64,000 nt of DNA from Actinokineospora enzanensis DSM 44649 (GTDB lineage: Bacteria; Actinomycetota; Actinomycetes; Mycobacteriales; Pseudonocardiaceae). The translations under genes and the position numbers were made by a program. The notes under the pieces were generated by a model. The model made no database searches. It was not told the origin of the DNA and was given only the letters and a program-made list of their open reading frames with translations. The stretch is taken from positions 62,001 to 126,000 of the forward strand of contig NZ_KB894418.1 of NCBI RefSeq assembly GCF_000374445.1, in the 5' to 3' direction. Below are positions 45,370-55,066 of this stretch, one piece after another; the first letter of the stretch is position 1, and every line of letters begins with the position of its first letter.

Positions 45370-45821
45370 GCGACCTCCACAACCAGCTCGACCTCGACCG
45401 GGACGCCCAGCGGCAGCTCGGCCACCCCGACCGCGGAGCGGGCGTGCCTGCCGCGTTCCCCGAAGATCTCGGCGAGCAGGTCCGACGCGCCGTTGAGCAC
45501 CGCGGGCTGTCCGGTGAAGCCCTCGGCGGAGGCGACGAACCCGACCACCTTCACCACCCGGACCACGGCGTCGATGCCCACCAGGGCGTCCACCGCGGCC
45601 AGCGCGTTGAGCGCGCAGACCCGGGCCAACCGCTGGCCCTCCTCCGGACTCACCCCGGCGCCGACCTTGCCGGTGGCCGCCACGGTCCCGTCCACCAGCG
45701 GGATCTGCCCCGCGGTGTAGACGAGCGAGCCGGTCTGCACGGCGGGCAGGTAGGAGCCTGCGGGCGGCGCCACCGGGGGCAGCGCGATGTCCAGTTCGGC
45801 GAGCCGGGCGCGCCAGGTCAT
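45366..45821 (-). CDS. RidA family protein (Rv3678c type)
   Basis: A 151-aa YjgF/YER057c/UK114 protein. Features: GSYLPAVQTGSLVYTAGQIPLVDG, VCALNALAAVDALVGIDAVVRVVKVVGFVAS and the C-terminal RSAVGVAELPLGVPVEVELVVEVA. The usual catalytic Arg of RidA (in R-x-x-V/A-x-V) is present as RSAVGV. RidA enzymes deaminate reactive imines and enamines. ATG 45821 overlaps the DUF4177 stop (ATGA). It is co-transcribed with the two paralogues downstream. Confidence 0.92.
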   Translation of the reverse strand: MTWRARLAELDIALPPVAPPAGSYLPAVQTGSLVYTAGQIPLVDGTVAATGKVGAGVSPEEGQRLARVCALNALAAVDALVGIDAVVRVVKVVGFVASAEGFTGQPAVLNGASDLLAEIFGERGRHARSAVGVAELPLGVPVEVELVVEVA

Positions 45822-45979
45822 CACGCCCCCTTGGGGCGCTTGAGGTAAGCGACCATCTGCTCGCCGGTCGGTCCGGGGACCACGGACACCAGCTCCCAGC
45901 CGTCCTCGCCCCAGGTGTCGAGGATCTGCTTGGTCGCGTGGATCAGCAGCGGCACGGTGGCGTACTCCCACTTCGTCAT
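45821..45979 (-). CDS. DUF4177 small protein
   Basis: A 52-aa protein: MTKWEYATVPLLIHATKQIL then DTWGEDGWELVSVVPG and VAYLKRPKGA. The W-E-Y start and GWELVSV core are DUF4177 marks. It overlaps ridA by ATGA and matches the Rv3678A position. Too short for a function to be told. The start is the only ATG that gives the conserved N-terminus. Confidence 0.85.
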   Translation of the reverse strand: MTKWEYATVPLLIHATKQILDTWGEDGWELVSVVPGPTGEQMVAYLKRPKGA

Positions 45980-46028
45980 GCCGCGCAGCCTAGAGCAGTG
46001 AACTATCCGCCGTGGGTACGGTTTGGAC

Positions 46029-46277
46029 ATGGAGTTATGGCGGATCGTCGCCGTCGGGCTGCTGGGGGCGAGCGGGTTGGTCCTGGTGCTGGTGACCATG
46101 GCCAAGGTGCGCGACCGCACCCGCTCGGCCGGGTCCGCCGCGATCGGCGGGGTGATCGCGTTCACGCTGACCGCGCTGCTGTGCGTGCTGACCCTCACGG
46201 TGTTCCCGGCCCCGGTCGCCTGGGGGTTGGTGGCGGTCGCCGCGGTGGCGGTCGTGGTGATGCTGTCCGTGGGCTGA
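46029..46277 (+). CDS. small two- to three-helix membrane protein
   Basis: An 82-aa hydrophobic protein: IVAVGLLGASGLVLVLVTM, a short basic loop (KVRDRTRSA), then IGGVIAFTLTALLCVLTLTVF and VAWGLVAVAAVAVVVML. ATG 46029 lies 6 bases after TACGGT. No domain known. It precedes the paired ATPase genes by 55 bases. It could be spurious, but the -10 box and clean topology support it. Confidence 0.6.
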   Translation: MELWRIVAVGLLGASGLVLVLVTMAKVRDRTRSAGSAAIGGVIAFTLTALLCVLTLTVFPAPVAWGLVAVAAVAVVVMLSVG

Positions 46278-46332
46278 TCGTTTCCCCCGCCTCGGAGGGC
46301 GCCCCCGGTATCCAGGCATTTACGCTGAAATG

Positions 46333-47337
46333 GTGACCACCCCCGTCGTCGGCTGGACCGAGCAGATCGCCCGTGCCCGGTTGCACGTGGTGACCGGCAA
46401 GGGCGGCACCGGCAAGTCCACCGTGGCCGGTGCGCTGGCCCTGGCGCTGGCGCACGGCGGCAGGCGGGTCCTGCTGATCGAGGTGGAGGGCCGCCAGGGC
46501 ATCGCCCAGCTGTTCGACACCCAGCCGCTTCCTTACGCCGAGCAGAAGGTGGCCGGGGTGCCCGGCGGCGGCGAGGTGCGCGCGCTGCACGTGGACGTCG
46601 AGGCGGCGCTGCTGGAGTACCTGTCGATGTTCTACAACCTGGGCTTCGCGGGCCGCACGCTGCGCAAGATGGGCGCGATCGAGTTCGCCACCACGCTCGC
46701 CCCCGGCCTCCGCGACGTGCTGCTCACCGGCAAGATCAAGGAGTGCGTGACGCGCACCGACGAGACCGGCAGGCACGTCTACGACGCGGTGGTGGTGGAC
46801 GCCCCGCCGACCGGGCGGATCGTCAAGTTCCTGGACGTCACCAAGGCCATGGCGGACCTGGCCAAGGTCGGCCCGATCAAGGGGCAGAGCGACGGCGTGG
46901 TGCGCCTGCTGCACTCCGGGGACACCGCCGTGCACCTGGTGACGCTGCTGGAGGAGATGCCGGTGCGCGAGACCATCGAGGCCGTCGAGGAGCTGGACGG
47001 CGCCGACCTGCGCCCGGGGGCGATCCTGCTGAACCGGGTCCGCCCGCCCCGGCTACCCGCCCGGTCGGTCACCGCGGCCGCGGACGGCCGGGTGGACGCG
47101 AGCCGGGTGCGCGAGGGGCTGCGCAGCGCCGGGCTGGCGCTGGCCGAGGAGGACCTGGACGGGCTGGTCGAGGAGACCGTGGAGCACGCCATCCGGGTCC
47201 AGGCCGAGCAGCGTGCCCGGGAACAGCTGGCCGAGATCGACCTGCCCGCGGTGGAGCTGCCCGACCACGTGGACGGCATCGACGTCGGCACGCTCTACGA
47301 GCTGGCCGAGGCGCTGGTGGACCAGGGGGTCCGGTGA
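46333..47337 (+). CDS. ArsA-type anion-transporter-like ATPase, first of a pair
   Basis: A 334-aa soluble P-loop ATPase (Rv3679 type). The deviant Walker A is [16 protein letters not shown], the A' box [17 protein letters not shown], and [17 protein letters not shown] follows. Family members work with a partner ATPase; here the partner begins at the overlapping GTGA. GTG 46333 is 6 bases after TACGCT; ATG 46330 is 3 bases after. These pairs are usually near whiB4, as here, and do not imply arsenic resistance. Confidence 0.93.
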   Translation: MTTPVVGWTEQIARARLHVVTGKGGTGKSTVAGALALALAHGGRRVLLIEVEGRQGIAQLFDTQPLPYAEQKVAGVPGGGEVRALHVDVEAALLEYLSMFYNLGFAGRTLRKMGAIEFATTLAPGLRDVLLTGKIKECVTRTDETGRHVYDAVVVDAPPTGRIVKFLDVTKAMADLAKVGPIKGQSDGVVRLLHSGDTAVHLVTLLEEMPVRETIEAVEELDGADLRPGAILLNRVRPPRLPARSVTAAADGRVDASRVREGLRSAGLALAEEDLDGLVEETVEHAIRVQAEQRAREQLAEIDLPAVELPDHVDGIDVGTLYELAEALVDQGVR

Positions 47338-48458
47338 GCGGCACGTTGGACATGGACGCCCTGATCGACGACCCGGACACCCGGGTGATCGTCTGCTGCG
47401 GCTCGGGCGGGGTGGGCAAGACCACCACGGCGGCGGCGATCGCGGTGCGCGCCGCCGAGCGCGGCCGGGCCGCGGTGGTGCTGACCATCGACCCGGCCCG
47501 CAGGCTGGCGCAGGCGCTCGGCCTGGCCGAGCTGGGCAACTCGCCGCGCCAGGTCGAGGTGGCCGGGTTCGAGCCGAAGGGCTCGCTCAGCGCGATGATG
47601 CTGGACATGCGCCGCACGTTCGACGACATGGTGCTGGCGCACGCCGGGCCGAAACGGGCCGAGGAGGTGCTGGCCAACCCGTTCTACCGGACCATCTCGT
47701 CGTCGTTCTCCGGCACCCAGGAGTACATGGCGATGGAGAAGCTCGGCCAGCTGGCCGCCGAGGGCAGCTGGGACCTGATCGTGGTGGACACCCCGCCGTC
47801 GCGGTCCGCGCTGGACTTCCTGGACGCCCCGCAGCGGCTGTCCACCGCGCTGGACGGGCGCATGATCAAGTTGCTCACCGGGCCTGCCCGAGCGGGCGGC
47901 TGGGGGCTGCGGAAGGTGGTCAGCGCCGGGTTCGGGCTGTTCGCCAAGGCCGTGTCCACGATCGTGGGCGGCCAGATGCTGGCCGACGCGTCGGCGTTCG
48001 TGCAGGCGTTCGACGGGATGTTCGGCGGGTTCCGGGAGCGCGCGCTCAAGACCTACGAGCTGCTGCGCTCCAGCGGCACCGCGTTCGTGGTGGTGGCCGC
48101 GCCGGAGCCGGACGCGCTGCGCGAGGCCAGCTACTTCGTGGAGCGGCTGGCCGAGGAGCAGATGCCGCTGGCCGGGCTGGTGGTCAACCGCACCCACCCG
48201 GTGCTGTCCGGACTGCCCGCGGCGAAGGCGCTGGGCGCGGCGGACAACCTGGAGGCCCGCGGCGGCGCCCCACTGGCGGCCGCGGTGCTGCGGCTGCACG
48301 CCGATCGGGTGGCGCTGGCACAGCGCGAGCGGCGGCTTGTGACGAGGTTCACCAAGGCGCACCCGGCGGTGGCACTGGCGCACGTGCCCGCGATGGCGAG
48401 TGATGTGCACGACCTGGGCGGGTTGCGCGAGATCGGCGACCGGCTGGCCGCCGAATAG
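47334..48458 (+). CDS. ArsA-type anion-transporter-like ATPase, second of a pair
   Basis: A 374-aa partner ATPase (Rv3680 type). P-loop [39 protein letters not shown] as A' box, and a mid-domain [30 protein letters not shown]. The second region [10 protein letters not shown] lacks arsenic-type Cys triads. GTG overlaps the first ATPase's stop, so the two proteins are probably made together and act as a complex. Confidence 0.93.
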   Translation: MSGTLDMDALIDDPDTRVIVCCGSGGVGKTTTAAAIAVRAAERGRAAVVLTIDPARRLAQALGLAELGNSPRQVEVAGFEPKGSLSAMMLDMRRTFDDMVLAHAGPKRAEEVLANPFYRTISSSFSGTQEYMAMEKLGQLAAEGSWDLIVVDTPPSRSALDFLDAPQRLSTALDGRMIKLLTGPARAGGWGLRKVVSAGFGLFAKAVSTIVGGQMLADASAFVQAFDGMFGGFRERALKTYELLRSSGTAFVVVAAPEPDALREASYFVERLAEEQMPLAGLVVNRTHPVLSGLPAAKALGAADNLEARGGAPLAAAVLRLHADRVALAQRERRLVTRFTKAHPAVALAHVPAMASDVHDLGGLREIGDRLAAE

Positions 48459-48594
48459 CGCCGGAATTGACCTGTGGACAAATAGCTGACAAATGTCCGG
48501 ACAGAAAGACCTGGGCACCGCCCTATGTGCGGCACCCGGACAGGACGACCACCCGCGCCGGCACCTGGACCGCCGCGGGATGGCCGTCGGTCGG

Positions 48595-48906
48595 TCAGCC
48601 GACCCGCGCGTCCACGTCGTCGTAGGTGTGCCTGCGGCGCGCGTCGTCGAGCAGCTCACGCCACGAGGTCACGTCCGGCCTGCGGCGCAGCAGTGCCCGG
48701 CGTTCCCGCTCGGTCATGCCGCCCCACACCCCGAACTCGATCCGGTTGTCCAGCGCCTCGGCGAGGCACTCGGTGCGGACCGGGCACGCGATGCAGACCA
48801 TCTTGGCCTTGCGCTGCTCGGCGCCGCGGACGAAGAGCCCATCGGGGTCCTCGTCCCGGCACGTCGCGCGGACACGCCAGTCAGCTTGCTGAGCGTCGAG
48901 ATGCAT
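48595..48906 (-). CDS. whiB4: WhiB family iron-sulfur transcription regulator (WhiB4 type)
   Basis: A 103-aa protein. Four Cys: TCRDED (Cys1), then VCIACPVRTECL (Cys2-x2-Cys3-x5-Cys4), which bind a 4Fe-4S cluster. GVWGGMTERERRALLRR is the G-V/I-W-G-G turn before the basic DNA-binding tail. ATG 48906 has the conserved DWRVRATC just after and GGGGGAT upstream; the frame is open to 49089 but that part is not WhiB-like. Position between the ArsA pair and ponA2 equals WhiB4 in mycobacteria, which acts in redox response. Confidence 0.93.
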   Translation of the reverse strand: MHLDAQQADWRVRATCRDEDPDGLFVRGAEQRKAKMVCIACPVRTECLAEALDNRIEFGVWGGMTERERRALLRRRPDVTSWRELLDDARRRHTYDDVDARVG

Positions 48907-49172
48907 ATCCCCCACCCCTGTCGTCGTCGCGACCCTTTGAACCCGGCACCCCCCGGTACCGGTGCTTCCCAGCCCCACAGGTGTGGGACCACGCGAGGCT
49001 GTTCGGCGCTGTCGTGAGACGTTGACGAACATTAGCGGGTCCCGGTTCCATCGAGAACAGTGGCTGGTGCGGCTGTTACGAAAAGTCAATACGCCTTGAG
49101 GTGTCGTCGGAAAGGCACGTGGCGTGACGCTCTTGACAGTGCTCCGACCGGGTCACGCGTAGGCTGGCCCCC

Positions 49173-51698
49173 GTGCGTGTGGGAGACAGCCTGCTGAAAC
49201 TTCTCGGACTCTGCCTGCTGGCGGGGGTGCTCGTGGCCGGGATGCTGTTCCCGGTGGTCGGCGCGCTCGGAGTGGCCTCCAACCGGGCCAGCGACACCAT
49301 CGACAGCGTCTCCGCCGACCTGGTGGCGACACCGTTGCCGCTGGTCACGACCATCACCGACAACGCGGGCAACCCGATCGCGTCGCTCTACGACCAGTAC
49401 CGGCTGCCGGTCGGCGCGGACCAGATCTCGCCGACCATGAAGGCCGCCCTGGTCTCGGTCGAGGACCGCCGCTTCTACGAGCACCACGGCGTGGACTGGA
49501 AGGGGACCATCCGCGCCGCGATCTCCAACGGCGCGGGCGCCGACACCCAGGGTGCCTCCACGATCACGCAGCAGTACGTCAAGAACTACCTGATCAACGT
49601 GGTCAACCGGGACAACAAGATCGAACAGTCCAAGGCCCAGGAACAGACCATCGCGCGCAAGCTGCGCGAGGCGCGGATCGCCATCCAGCTCGAACAGAAG
49701 ATGAGCAAGGAGGAGATCCTCACCGGGTACCTGAACGTGGTCGAGTTCGCCTACGAGATCTACGGCATCGGCGCCGCCGCGAACTCCTACTTCGGCACCA
49801 CCCCGGACAAGCTGACCGTCGCCCAGGCGGCGCTGCTGGCGGGCGCGGTGAACAACCCGGTGCTCTACAACCCGTGGCGCAAACCGACCGAGACGTTGTC
49901 GCGGCGCAACTTCGTGATCGACAAGATGGTGGAGAACCAGAAACTTTCTCCGGAAATGGCCGAGAAGGCCAAGAAGGAACCCCTCGGCGTGCTGCCCGAG
50001 CCGAAGAAACCGGCGGCGAACTGCGTCGGCGCGGGCCCGGAGGTCGGGTTCTTCTGCCAGTACGTGTTCGAATACCTGGAGAAGCTGGGCTTCACCGAGG
50101 ACCAGATCAAGACCGGCGGCTACACGATCAAGACCAGCATGGACCCGCGGGCCACCCAGCTGGCCAAGCAGGCCGCCGAGGAGGAGGTGCCCAAGACCAC
50201 CCCGGGCATCGCCAACGTGATGTCGATCGTGCAGCCGGGCAAGGACCGCCACCAGGTGGTGGCGCTGGTCGCCAACCGGGACTACGGGCTGGACCCGGCC
50301 AAGGGCCAGACCACCTACGGCCTGCCCAGCCGGGTGTCGAACAAGTTCGGCACCGGGTCCATCTACAAGATCTTCACCTCGGCCGCCTACCTGGAGAAGG
50401 GCGGCGGCATCAACAACGTCATCGACGTGCCCGCCTACTACCAGTCCTCGGTGTTCGTCGGCGGCGGGCTAAGCTGCCCGAAGGCGCCCAAGTACAACGA
50501 CCGGTATTACTGCGTCAAGAACGCCAGCAAGGCAGGCGACCAGAAGATGCCGCTGCAGACCGCGCTCGCGCAGTCGCCGAACACCGCCTTCGTGATCCTG
50601 GAGGAGCGGGTCGGCATGGGCCCGGTGGTCGACATGGCCAACCGGCTGGGCATGCGCGACACCATGGCCTCCAGCGACGCCGGGCTCGACCCGGACCCGG
50701 CCTCCACGGACTCACAGCGCAACCGGAGCCAGACGGACTTCTTCAAGCCCACCCCCACCTCGCCGGGGCAGGCGTCGTTCACCCTCGGCCCGAGCCCGCT
50801 GAGCACACTGGAGCTGGCCAATGTCGGCGCCACGATCATGAGCGGCGGCGTGTGGTGCCCACCGACGCCGCTGGTCGACGTGCTGGACCGGAACGGCAAG
50901 AAGGTCGACGTCAACGAGGCCCCGTGCGAGCAGGCGGTGGCCGAGCCACTGGCGAACACCCTGGCCACCGGGCTGTCCCAGGACTCGGTGTCCGGCACGT
51001 CCGCGCAGGCGGCGCACATGTTCAACTGGAACCGGCCGATGATGGGCAAGACCGGCACCACCCAGCAGCAGAAGTCGGCTGGCTTCCTGGGCGCCACCGC
51101 GCAGTACTCGGCGGCCGTGGAGACCTTCAACGACAGCCCGAAGCCACAGGGCATCTGCGACACCGACCCACCCCGACTGTGCCCGACCGGCAACATCTTC
51201 GGCGGCAAGGTCCCGGCACGCACCTGGTTCTCCATGATGAGCAAGTACATGGACGGCATGCCGGTGCTGCCGCTACCGCCGACGGACCCGCGCTACCTCG
51301 ACGGCGGGGACGGCATGCAGGTGCCGGACGTGACGAACCGGAGCCAGCAGGAAGCCACCGACATCCTGCGCCAGGCGGGCTACCAGGTGGTCGCCAAGGA
51401 TCGCAACGACGCCCGCAAGAAGGGCACCGTGGTCGCCCAGTCCCCGCGCGGGGGCGCCATCCAGGGCGAGACCATCACGATCTACGTCAGCACCGGCTTC
51501 GTACCCCCACCACGCACGACGGACCAACCGATCCCGGGCGACCCGAACAACCCCGGCGATCCCGGCACCGGGGGCGGGGGTCCCGGCCCGGGTAATGGTG
51601 GTGGCGGGGGCGGTGGTGGCCCCGGCAACGGCGGTGGAAACGGCGGCGGCGGCCGTGGCGGCGATGGTGACATCACCATCGAGCCAGGCATCCCGTAA
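49173..51698 (+). CDS. ponA2: bifunctional class A penicillin-binding protein (PonA2 type)
   Basis: An 841-aa cell wall synthase. One N-terminal membrane helix (LGLCLLAGVLVAGMLFPVVG). The GT51 glycosyltransferase has VSVEDRRFYEHHGVDW (Glu97) and QGASTITQQYVKN. The transpeptidase has GTGSIYK (Ser396-x-x-Lys399), SPN, and KTGTTQ (residue 626). A PASTA domain (about 712-773, VPDVTNRSQQEATDIL) binds wall, and the last 60 residues are a Gly-rich tail. GTG 49173 is 7 bases after TAGGCT, a leaderless start. A clear terminator follows. Confidence 0.97.
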   Translation: MRVGDSLLKLLGLCLLAGVLVAGMLFPVVGALGVASNRASDTIDSVSADLVATPLPLVTTITDNAGNPIASLYDQYRLPVGADQISPTMKAALVSVEDRRFYEHHGVDWKGTIRAAISNGAGADTQGASTITQQYVKNYLINVVNRDNKIEQSKAQEQTIARKLREARIAIQLEQKMSKEEILTGYLNVVEFAYEIYGIGAAANSYFGTTPDKLTVAQAALLAGAVNNPVLYNPWRKPTETLSRRNFVIDKMVENQKLSPEMAEKAKKEPLGVLPEPKKPAANCVGAGPEVGFFCQYVFEYLEKLGFTEDQIKTGGYTIKTSMDPRATQLAKQAAEEEVPKTTPGIANVMSIVQPGKDRHQVVALVANRDYGLDPAKGQTTYGLPSRVSNKFGTGSIYKIFTSAAYLEKGGGINNVIDVPAYYQSSVFVGGGLSCPKAPKYNDRYYCVKNASKAGDQKMPLQTALAQSPNTAFVILEERVGMGPVVDMANRLGMRDTMASSDAGLDPDPASTDSQRNRSQTDFFKPTPTSPGQASFTLGPSPLSTLELANVGATIMSGGVWCPPTPLVDVLDRNGKKVDVNEAPCEQAVAEPLANTLATGLSQDSVSGTSAQAAHMFNWNRPMMGKTGTTQQQKSAGFLGATAQYSAAVETFNDSPKPQGICDTDPPRLCPTGNIFGGKVPARTWFSMMSKYMDGMPVLPLPPTDPRYLDGGDGMQVPDVTNRSQQEATDILRQAGYQVVAKDRNDARKKGTVVAQSPRGGAIQGETITIYVSTGFVPPPRTTDQPIPGDPNNPGDPGTGGGGPGPGNGGGGGGGGPGNGGGNGGGGRGGDGDITIEPGIP

Positions 51699-51720
51699 CA
51701 GGCAAGGCAAAGATAGTTTT

Positions 51721-51751
51721 GAGGCCGGAACGCAATTCGCGTTCCGGCCTC
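51721..51751 (+). terminator. intrinsic terminator of ponA2
   Basis: Perfect 13-bp arms (51721-51733, 51739-51751), loop AATTC, then TTTTCATC. 22 bases past the ponA2 stop. Confidence 0.9.
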
Positions 51752-51833
51752 TTTTCATCGATCCCCCGGGACCACGCGGTCACGCAGTCGAGGCCGCTGC
51801 CGGGGAACTAAGGCTGCACCAGCCAGCCCCTGG

Positions 51834-52304
51834 TCACCCAGCCAATCGGGCCTTGACCGCGTCCGACACCCGGCGACCGTCGGCCCGGCCCGCGATCTTC
51901 GCATTGGCGGCCTTCATGACCTGCCCCATCTGCCGCGGCCCCGGCGTCTCGCCCAGCTGCGCGGTGACCTCGGCGACCGCCTCGTCGACCAGGGCGGCCA
52001 GCTCGTCATCGGCGAGCTGCTTGGGCAGGTAGTCGGTGAGCACCTCGGCCTCGTCCAGCTCCAGCTGGGACTGCTCGGCCCGGCCCGCGCCCGCGAACGC
52101 CTCGGCCGCCTCCTTACGCTTCTTGACCTCCTTGGCCAGCACCTTCAGGACCTCATCGTCGGAGAGTTCCCTGGCCTGGGTACCCGCGACCTCCTCGGTC
52201 GTCACCGCGGCCAGCGCCATGCGCAGCGTGGCGGTCCGGGTCTTCTCCCGGTTCTTCATCGCGGCGGTGAGGTCCGTCTGCAGGCGGTTCTTGAGCTCGG
52301 CCAT
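51834..52304 (-). CDS. yqeY: GatB/YqeY domain protein
   Basis: A 156-aa helical protein. MAELKNRLQTDLTAAMKNREKTRTATLRMALAAVTTEE is the YqeY start. LTDYLPKQLADDELAALVDEAVAEVTAQLG and MGQVMKAANAKIAGRADGRRVSDAVKARL resemble the tRNA-binding end of GatB. The exact role is unknown. The start ATG 52304 is chosen; a longer frame to 52511 is unlikely. It is divergent from the phosphoesterase gene with about 56 bases between. Confidence 0.94.
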   Translation of the reverse strand: MAELKNRLQTDLTAAMKNREKTRTATLRMALAAVTTEEVAGTQARELSDDEVLKVLAKEVKKRKEAAEAFAGAGRAEQSQLELDEAEVLTDYLPKQLADDELAALVDEAVAEVTAQLGETPGPRQMGQVMKAANAKIAGRADGRRVSDAVKARLAG

Positions 52305-52360
52305 GGGGCGAACAGTACTGACATTCGGCCCACGCCCGTCGAACCCGTACCCTCGTGGGT

Positions 52361-53326
52361 GTGAGTGACGCCGTGAGGACCCTCGGTCGCATCGCCCTCG
52401 GGACCACCGCGCTCGGCGCGGCCACCGTCGCCTACGCGGCGGGTTATGAACGCACCCGGTGGACCCTGCGACAAGCCACCCTGCCGGTCCTGGCGGAAGG
52501 CGCGCGACCACTGCGCGTGCTGCACATCACCGACCTGCACATGCTCCCCGGGCAGAAGTCCAAGCAGCGCTGGGTGGCAGAGCTGGACAAGCTCAACCCG
52601 GACCTGGTGGTCAACACCGGCGACAACCTGGCACACCGCCAGGCCGTGCCCGCCGTGGTCCGCGCCCTCGGCCCACTGCTCAACCGCCCCGGCGTGTTCG
52701 TCTTCGGCAGCAACGACTACTACGCGCCCAAGCCGAAGAACCCGCTGCGCTACCTGTTCCCGTCGAACAAGCGCATCCACGGCATCCCCCTGCCCTGGCA
52801 GGACCTCCGCGCCGCCATGGTCGAACGCGGCTGGATCGACCTGACCCACACCCGCACCCTGTTCACCGTCGACGGCCGCACCATCGCCGCCGCCGGTGTC
52901 GACGACCCGCACCTCAAGCGCGACCGCTACGACGACATCGCGGGCAAACCGGACCGCCAGGCCACCCTCCGCCTCGGCGTCACCCACTCCCCCGAACCGC
53001 GCGTCCTGGACCGCTTCGCCGAAGACGGCTACGACCTGGTGATGGCAGGCCACACCCACGGCGGCCAACTCCGCATCCCCGGCTACGGCGCCCTTGTCAC
53101 CAACTGCGAACTCGACCGCGGCCGCGCCCGAGGCACCTCACGCTGGGGAGCCCACACGTGGCTCCACGTATCCGCGGGCCTGGGCACCTCCCCCTACGCC
53201 CCGGTCCGCTTCGCCTGCCCGCCCGAGGCCAGCCTGCTGACCCTCGTACCCCGCACTACCAGCAACGATCCGGCGCTGGACGGCTCAGGGGGAGCCCGGT
53301 TCGGAGCCGGTGCACGCGTCCGTTAG
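52361..53326 (+). CDS. metallophosphoesterase (Rv3683 type)
   Basis: A 321-aa enzyme. An N-terminal hydrophobic stretch ([21 protein letters not shown]) may anchor it. Motifs: [11 protein letters not shown] (DxH), [11 protein letters not shown] (GDN in place of GDxx), VFGSNDYY (GSND in place of GNHE), VTHSPE and [14 protein letters not shown] (GHxH). These give the two-metal site of the calcineurin-like family. GTG 52361 lies 7 bases after TACCCT; GTG 52355 is the longer option. The substrate is not known. Confidence 0.92.
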   Translation: MSDAVRTLGRIALGTTALGAATVAYAAGYERTRWTLRQATLPVLAEGARPLRVLHITDLHMLPGQKSKQRWVAELDKLNPDLVVNTGDNLAHRQAVPAVVRALGPLLNRPGVFVFGSNDYYAPKPKNPLRYLFPSNKRIHGIPLPWQDLRAAMVERGWIDLTHTRTLFTVDGRTIAAAGVDDPHLKRDRYDDIAGKPDRQATLRLGVTHSPEPRVLDRFAEDGYDLVMAGHTHGGQLRIPGYGALVTNCELDRGRARGTSRWGAHTWLHVSAGLGTSPYAPVRFACPPEASLLTLVPRTTSNDPALDGSGGARFGAGARVR

Positions 53327-53343
53327 ACTTACCAACGTTCCAC

Positions 53344-53418
<75 letters not shown>

Positions 53419-53420
53419 GT

Positions 53421-53461
53421 AGATCAGGGGCCACCGAAAGCATTTCGGTGGCCCCTGATCT
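53421..53461 (+). terminator. terminator of tRNA-Pro
   Basis: A 19-bp inverted repeat (53421-53439 with 53443-53461) and a 3-base loop, then CGTTTCC. Four bases past the tRNA end. Confidence 0.88.
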
Positions 53462-53490
53462 CGTTTCCAAGTCACCGCACCGGCGGTGAC

Positions 53491-54186
53491 TTAACGGGGA
53501 CGTTCAGCCAGTATGCGCGGGCATGAGCTGTTTCGGGAGATGTAGGCCTCCAGCGATGGACTGATCAGGGCGGCGAGCGCCAGCAGACGATCGTGCCGTT
53601 CCGCCAGGTCCACATTGGTCAGGGATTCGTGGTGGGCGACGCGGTTGCGCAGCTGGTGCAGTCTCGCGGCATGTCCGTCGACCACGGGGCGAGCCGTTCC
53701 CGGCACGAAGGCATGGTGCAGGTAGGGGACCCACAGTGGTTGGTGTTGCCTGCGGCTGGTCAGGTAGCGCCAGAAACCGAAGTTCAGTTCGGCGATGACC
53801 TTGCCCGGCGCGGGTTGGGTGCCGGGCAAGGACACAGGCGTGGCCTTCCGGACCGCCTGGGCGAGCTGTTCGCGGGACTTCCTGTTGTCATCGACGAGGC
53901 GACCGTTGGCCGCGGTCGTCATCTGAGGCGGGAAGAACACGTGCGCTTGGAAGACCCAGTGCTGTCCGCCAGGCTGGACACCCCGGCTCAATGCTCGGGC
54001 GTAGGCGTTGCGCAGCCCGACTTCGAGGTGGGCGAGGTCGTGGTGGAACGCAGACGAGATCGCGGTGTTCCACTCGTAGAGCGCGACCGCGAGCTCGCGG
54101 TCCTGGTTCGCGGCCTGCAGGTACACCGCGAACCTGGGTACCGAAAGCCAGTCTTCGATCCAGCTGCCCGCACCGGCCGCTGCCAT
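53491..54186 (-). CDS. Abi-like (abortive infection) family protein
   Basis: A 231-aa soluble protein with Abi_2-type features: an N-terminal W-x-x-DWLSVPRF and AVALYEWNTAISSAFHHDLAHLEVGLRNAYARAL, then ELNFGFWRYLTSRRQHQPLW, and the RxxxxH-like LRNRVAHHESL near residue 190. The family includes phage exclusion and some toxin-type proteins. ATG 54186 has GAGAGG 5 bases upstream; GTG 54192 is also possible. It follows a tRNA gene on the opposite strand, a usual site of defence islands. Biological effect not shown. Confidence 0.82.
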   Translation of the reverse strand: MAAAGAGSWIEDWLSVPRFAVYLQAANQDRELAVALYEWNTAISSAFHHDLAHLEVGLRNAYARALSRGVQPGGQHWVFQAHVFFPPQMTTAANGRLVDDNRKSREQLAQAVRKATPVSLPGTQPAPGKVIAELNFGFWRYLTSRRQHQPLWVPYLHHAFVPGTARPVVDGHAARLHQLRNRVAHHESLTNVDLAERHDRLLALAALISPSLEAYISRNSSCPRILAERPR

Positions 54187-54508
54187 GCACACCTCTCACT
54201 GTGACCGATCCGGCGGGTTACCTCGATCGGCCAAATCTGCTAAAATTGCTCTCGAATAGCCCCGGATGCGCCCCTGACCTGCTGGTCATGCCGCCGGGGC
54301 TTTGCATTTCCCGGGGCTCTCGCCGAGCTGATGACCACATCCTACGTGTATGAACGGTCACCGCGCGTGAGCATGGTCCCGGCGCGCCCATGTCAGCCTG
54401 TCCTGGGCGCGTCGGGTGTCGACCACCACAGGTTGAGGCCGACTCAGCGGTTGACCTCCATCGCGGTGAAGGTCGTACGGTCGTCCTGTCTAGTGGGAGG
54501 ATGGGTGT
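54187..54508. other. 320-base gap with a branched hairpin
   Basis: No gene. It holds a hairpin of AGCCCCGG (54258-54265) with CCGGGGCT (54294-54301), enclosing an inner TGACC/GGTCA stem, followed by TTGCATTT. It may end transcription from either side, or be a structured RNA. The rest shows nothing recognisable. Confidence 0.4.
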
Positions 54509-55066
54509 GTGACTGTTTCTGTGGTAGGTATTGGGGGGTCGTTGCGGGTCGGCTCGCAGTCTGAGCGGGCGCTGCATATTGCGTTGGCCGGGGCGGCTGA
54601 GGCTGGGGCTCGGACGACCGTATTGTCCGGGGCTGATCTGGTGTTGCCGTTCTATGATCCGGCGATTCCCGAGCGGACGGACGCGGCCAAGAATTTGGTA
54701 GAGACGTTGCGGGAGGCTGATGGGATTATTCTGGCCTCGCCCGGGTACCACGGGACTATCTCTGGGCTGGTGAAGAACGCGCTCGATTATGTCGAGGATC
54801 TGCGTGGGGATGAGCGGGTCTATTTCGATGGGCGGGCGGTTGGGTGTATCGCTACTGCTGCGGGGTGGCAGGCGTCGGTTAATACGTTGGCGGCGTTGCG
54901 GGCTGTGGTGCATGCGTTGCGGGGGTGGCCTACGCCGTTGGGGGTGGCGGTTAATACGCTTGAGGTTAAGTTCGACGAGGTGGGGGGGTGTACTGCGCCT
55001 CATGTTCCGGAGAATTTGCGGGTTATTGGGGTGCAGGTTGCGGAGTTTGCGCTCAAGCATAGATAA
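54509..55066 (+). CDS. NADPH-dependent FMN reductase family protein
   Basis: A 185-aa flavodoxin-like protein: VVGIGGSLRVGSQSERAL is the FMN phosphate-binding loop (GSLRxxS), and ILASPGYHGTISGLVKNALDYVEDL is the family's SPxYxxxxxGxLKNxLD signature. Such proteins reduce FMN, quinones or azo compounds. GTG 54509 has GGGAGG 7 bases upstream. Codons are rich in G- and T-ending forms (GGG, TTG, GCT), unlike the backbone. Confidence 0.9.
   Translation: MTVSVVGIGGSLRVGSQSERALHIALAGAAEAGARTTVLSGADLVLPFYDPAIPERTDAAKNLVETLREADGIILASPGYHGTISGLVKNALDYVEDLRGDERVYFDGRAVGCIATAAGWQASVNTLAALRAVVHALRGWPTPLGVAVNTLEVKFDEVGGCTAPHVPENLRVIGVQVAEFALKHR

Noticed and set aside
46333-48458. Arsenic resistance ATPases
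   Set aside because: The paired ATPases lack arsenite-binding Cys and have no arsB or arsR neighbour; they fit the Rv3679/Rv3680 pair.
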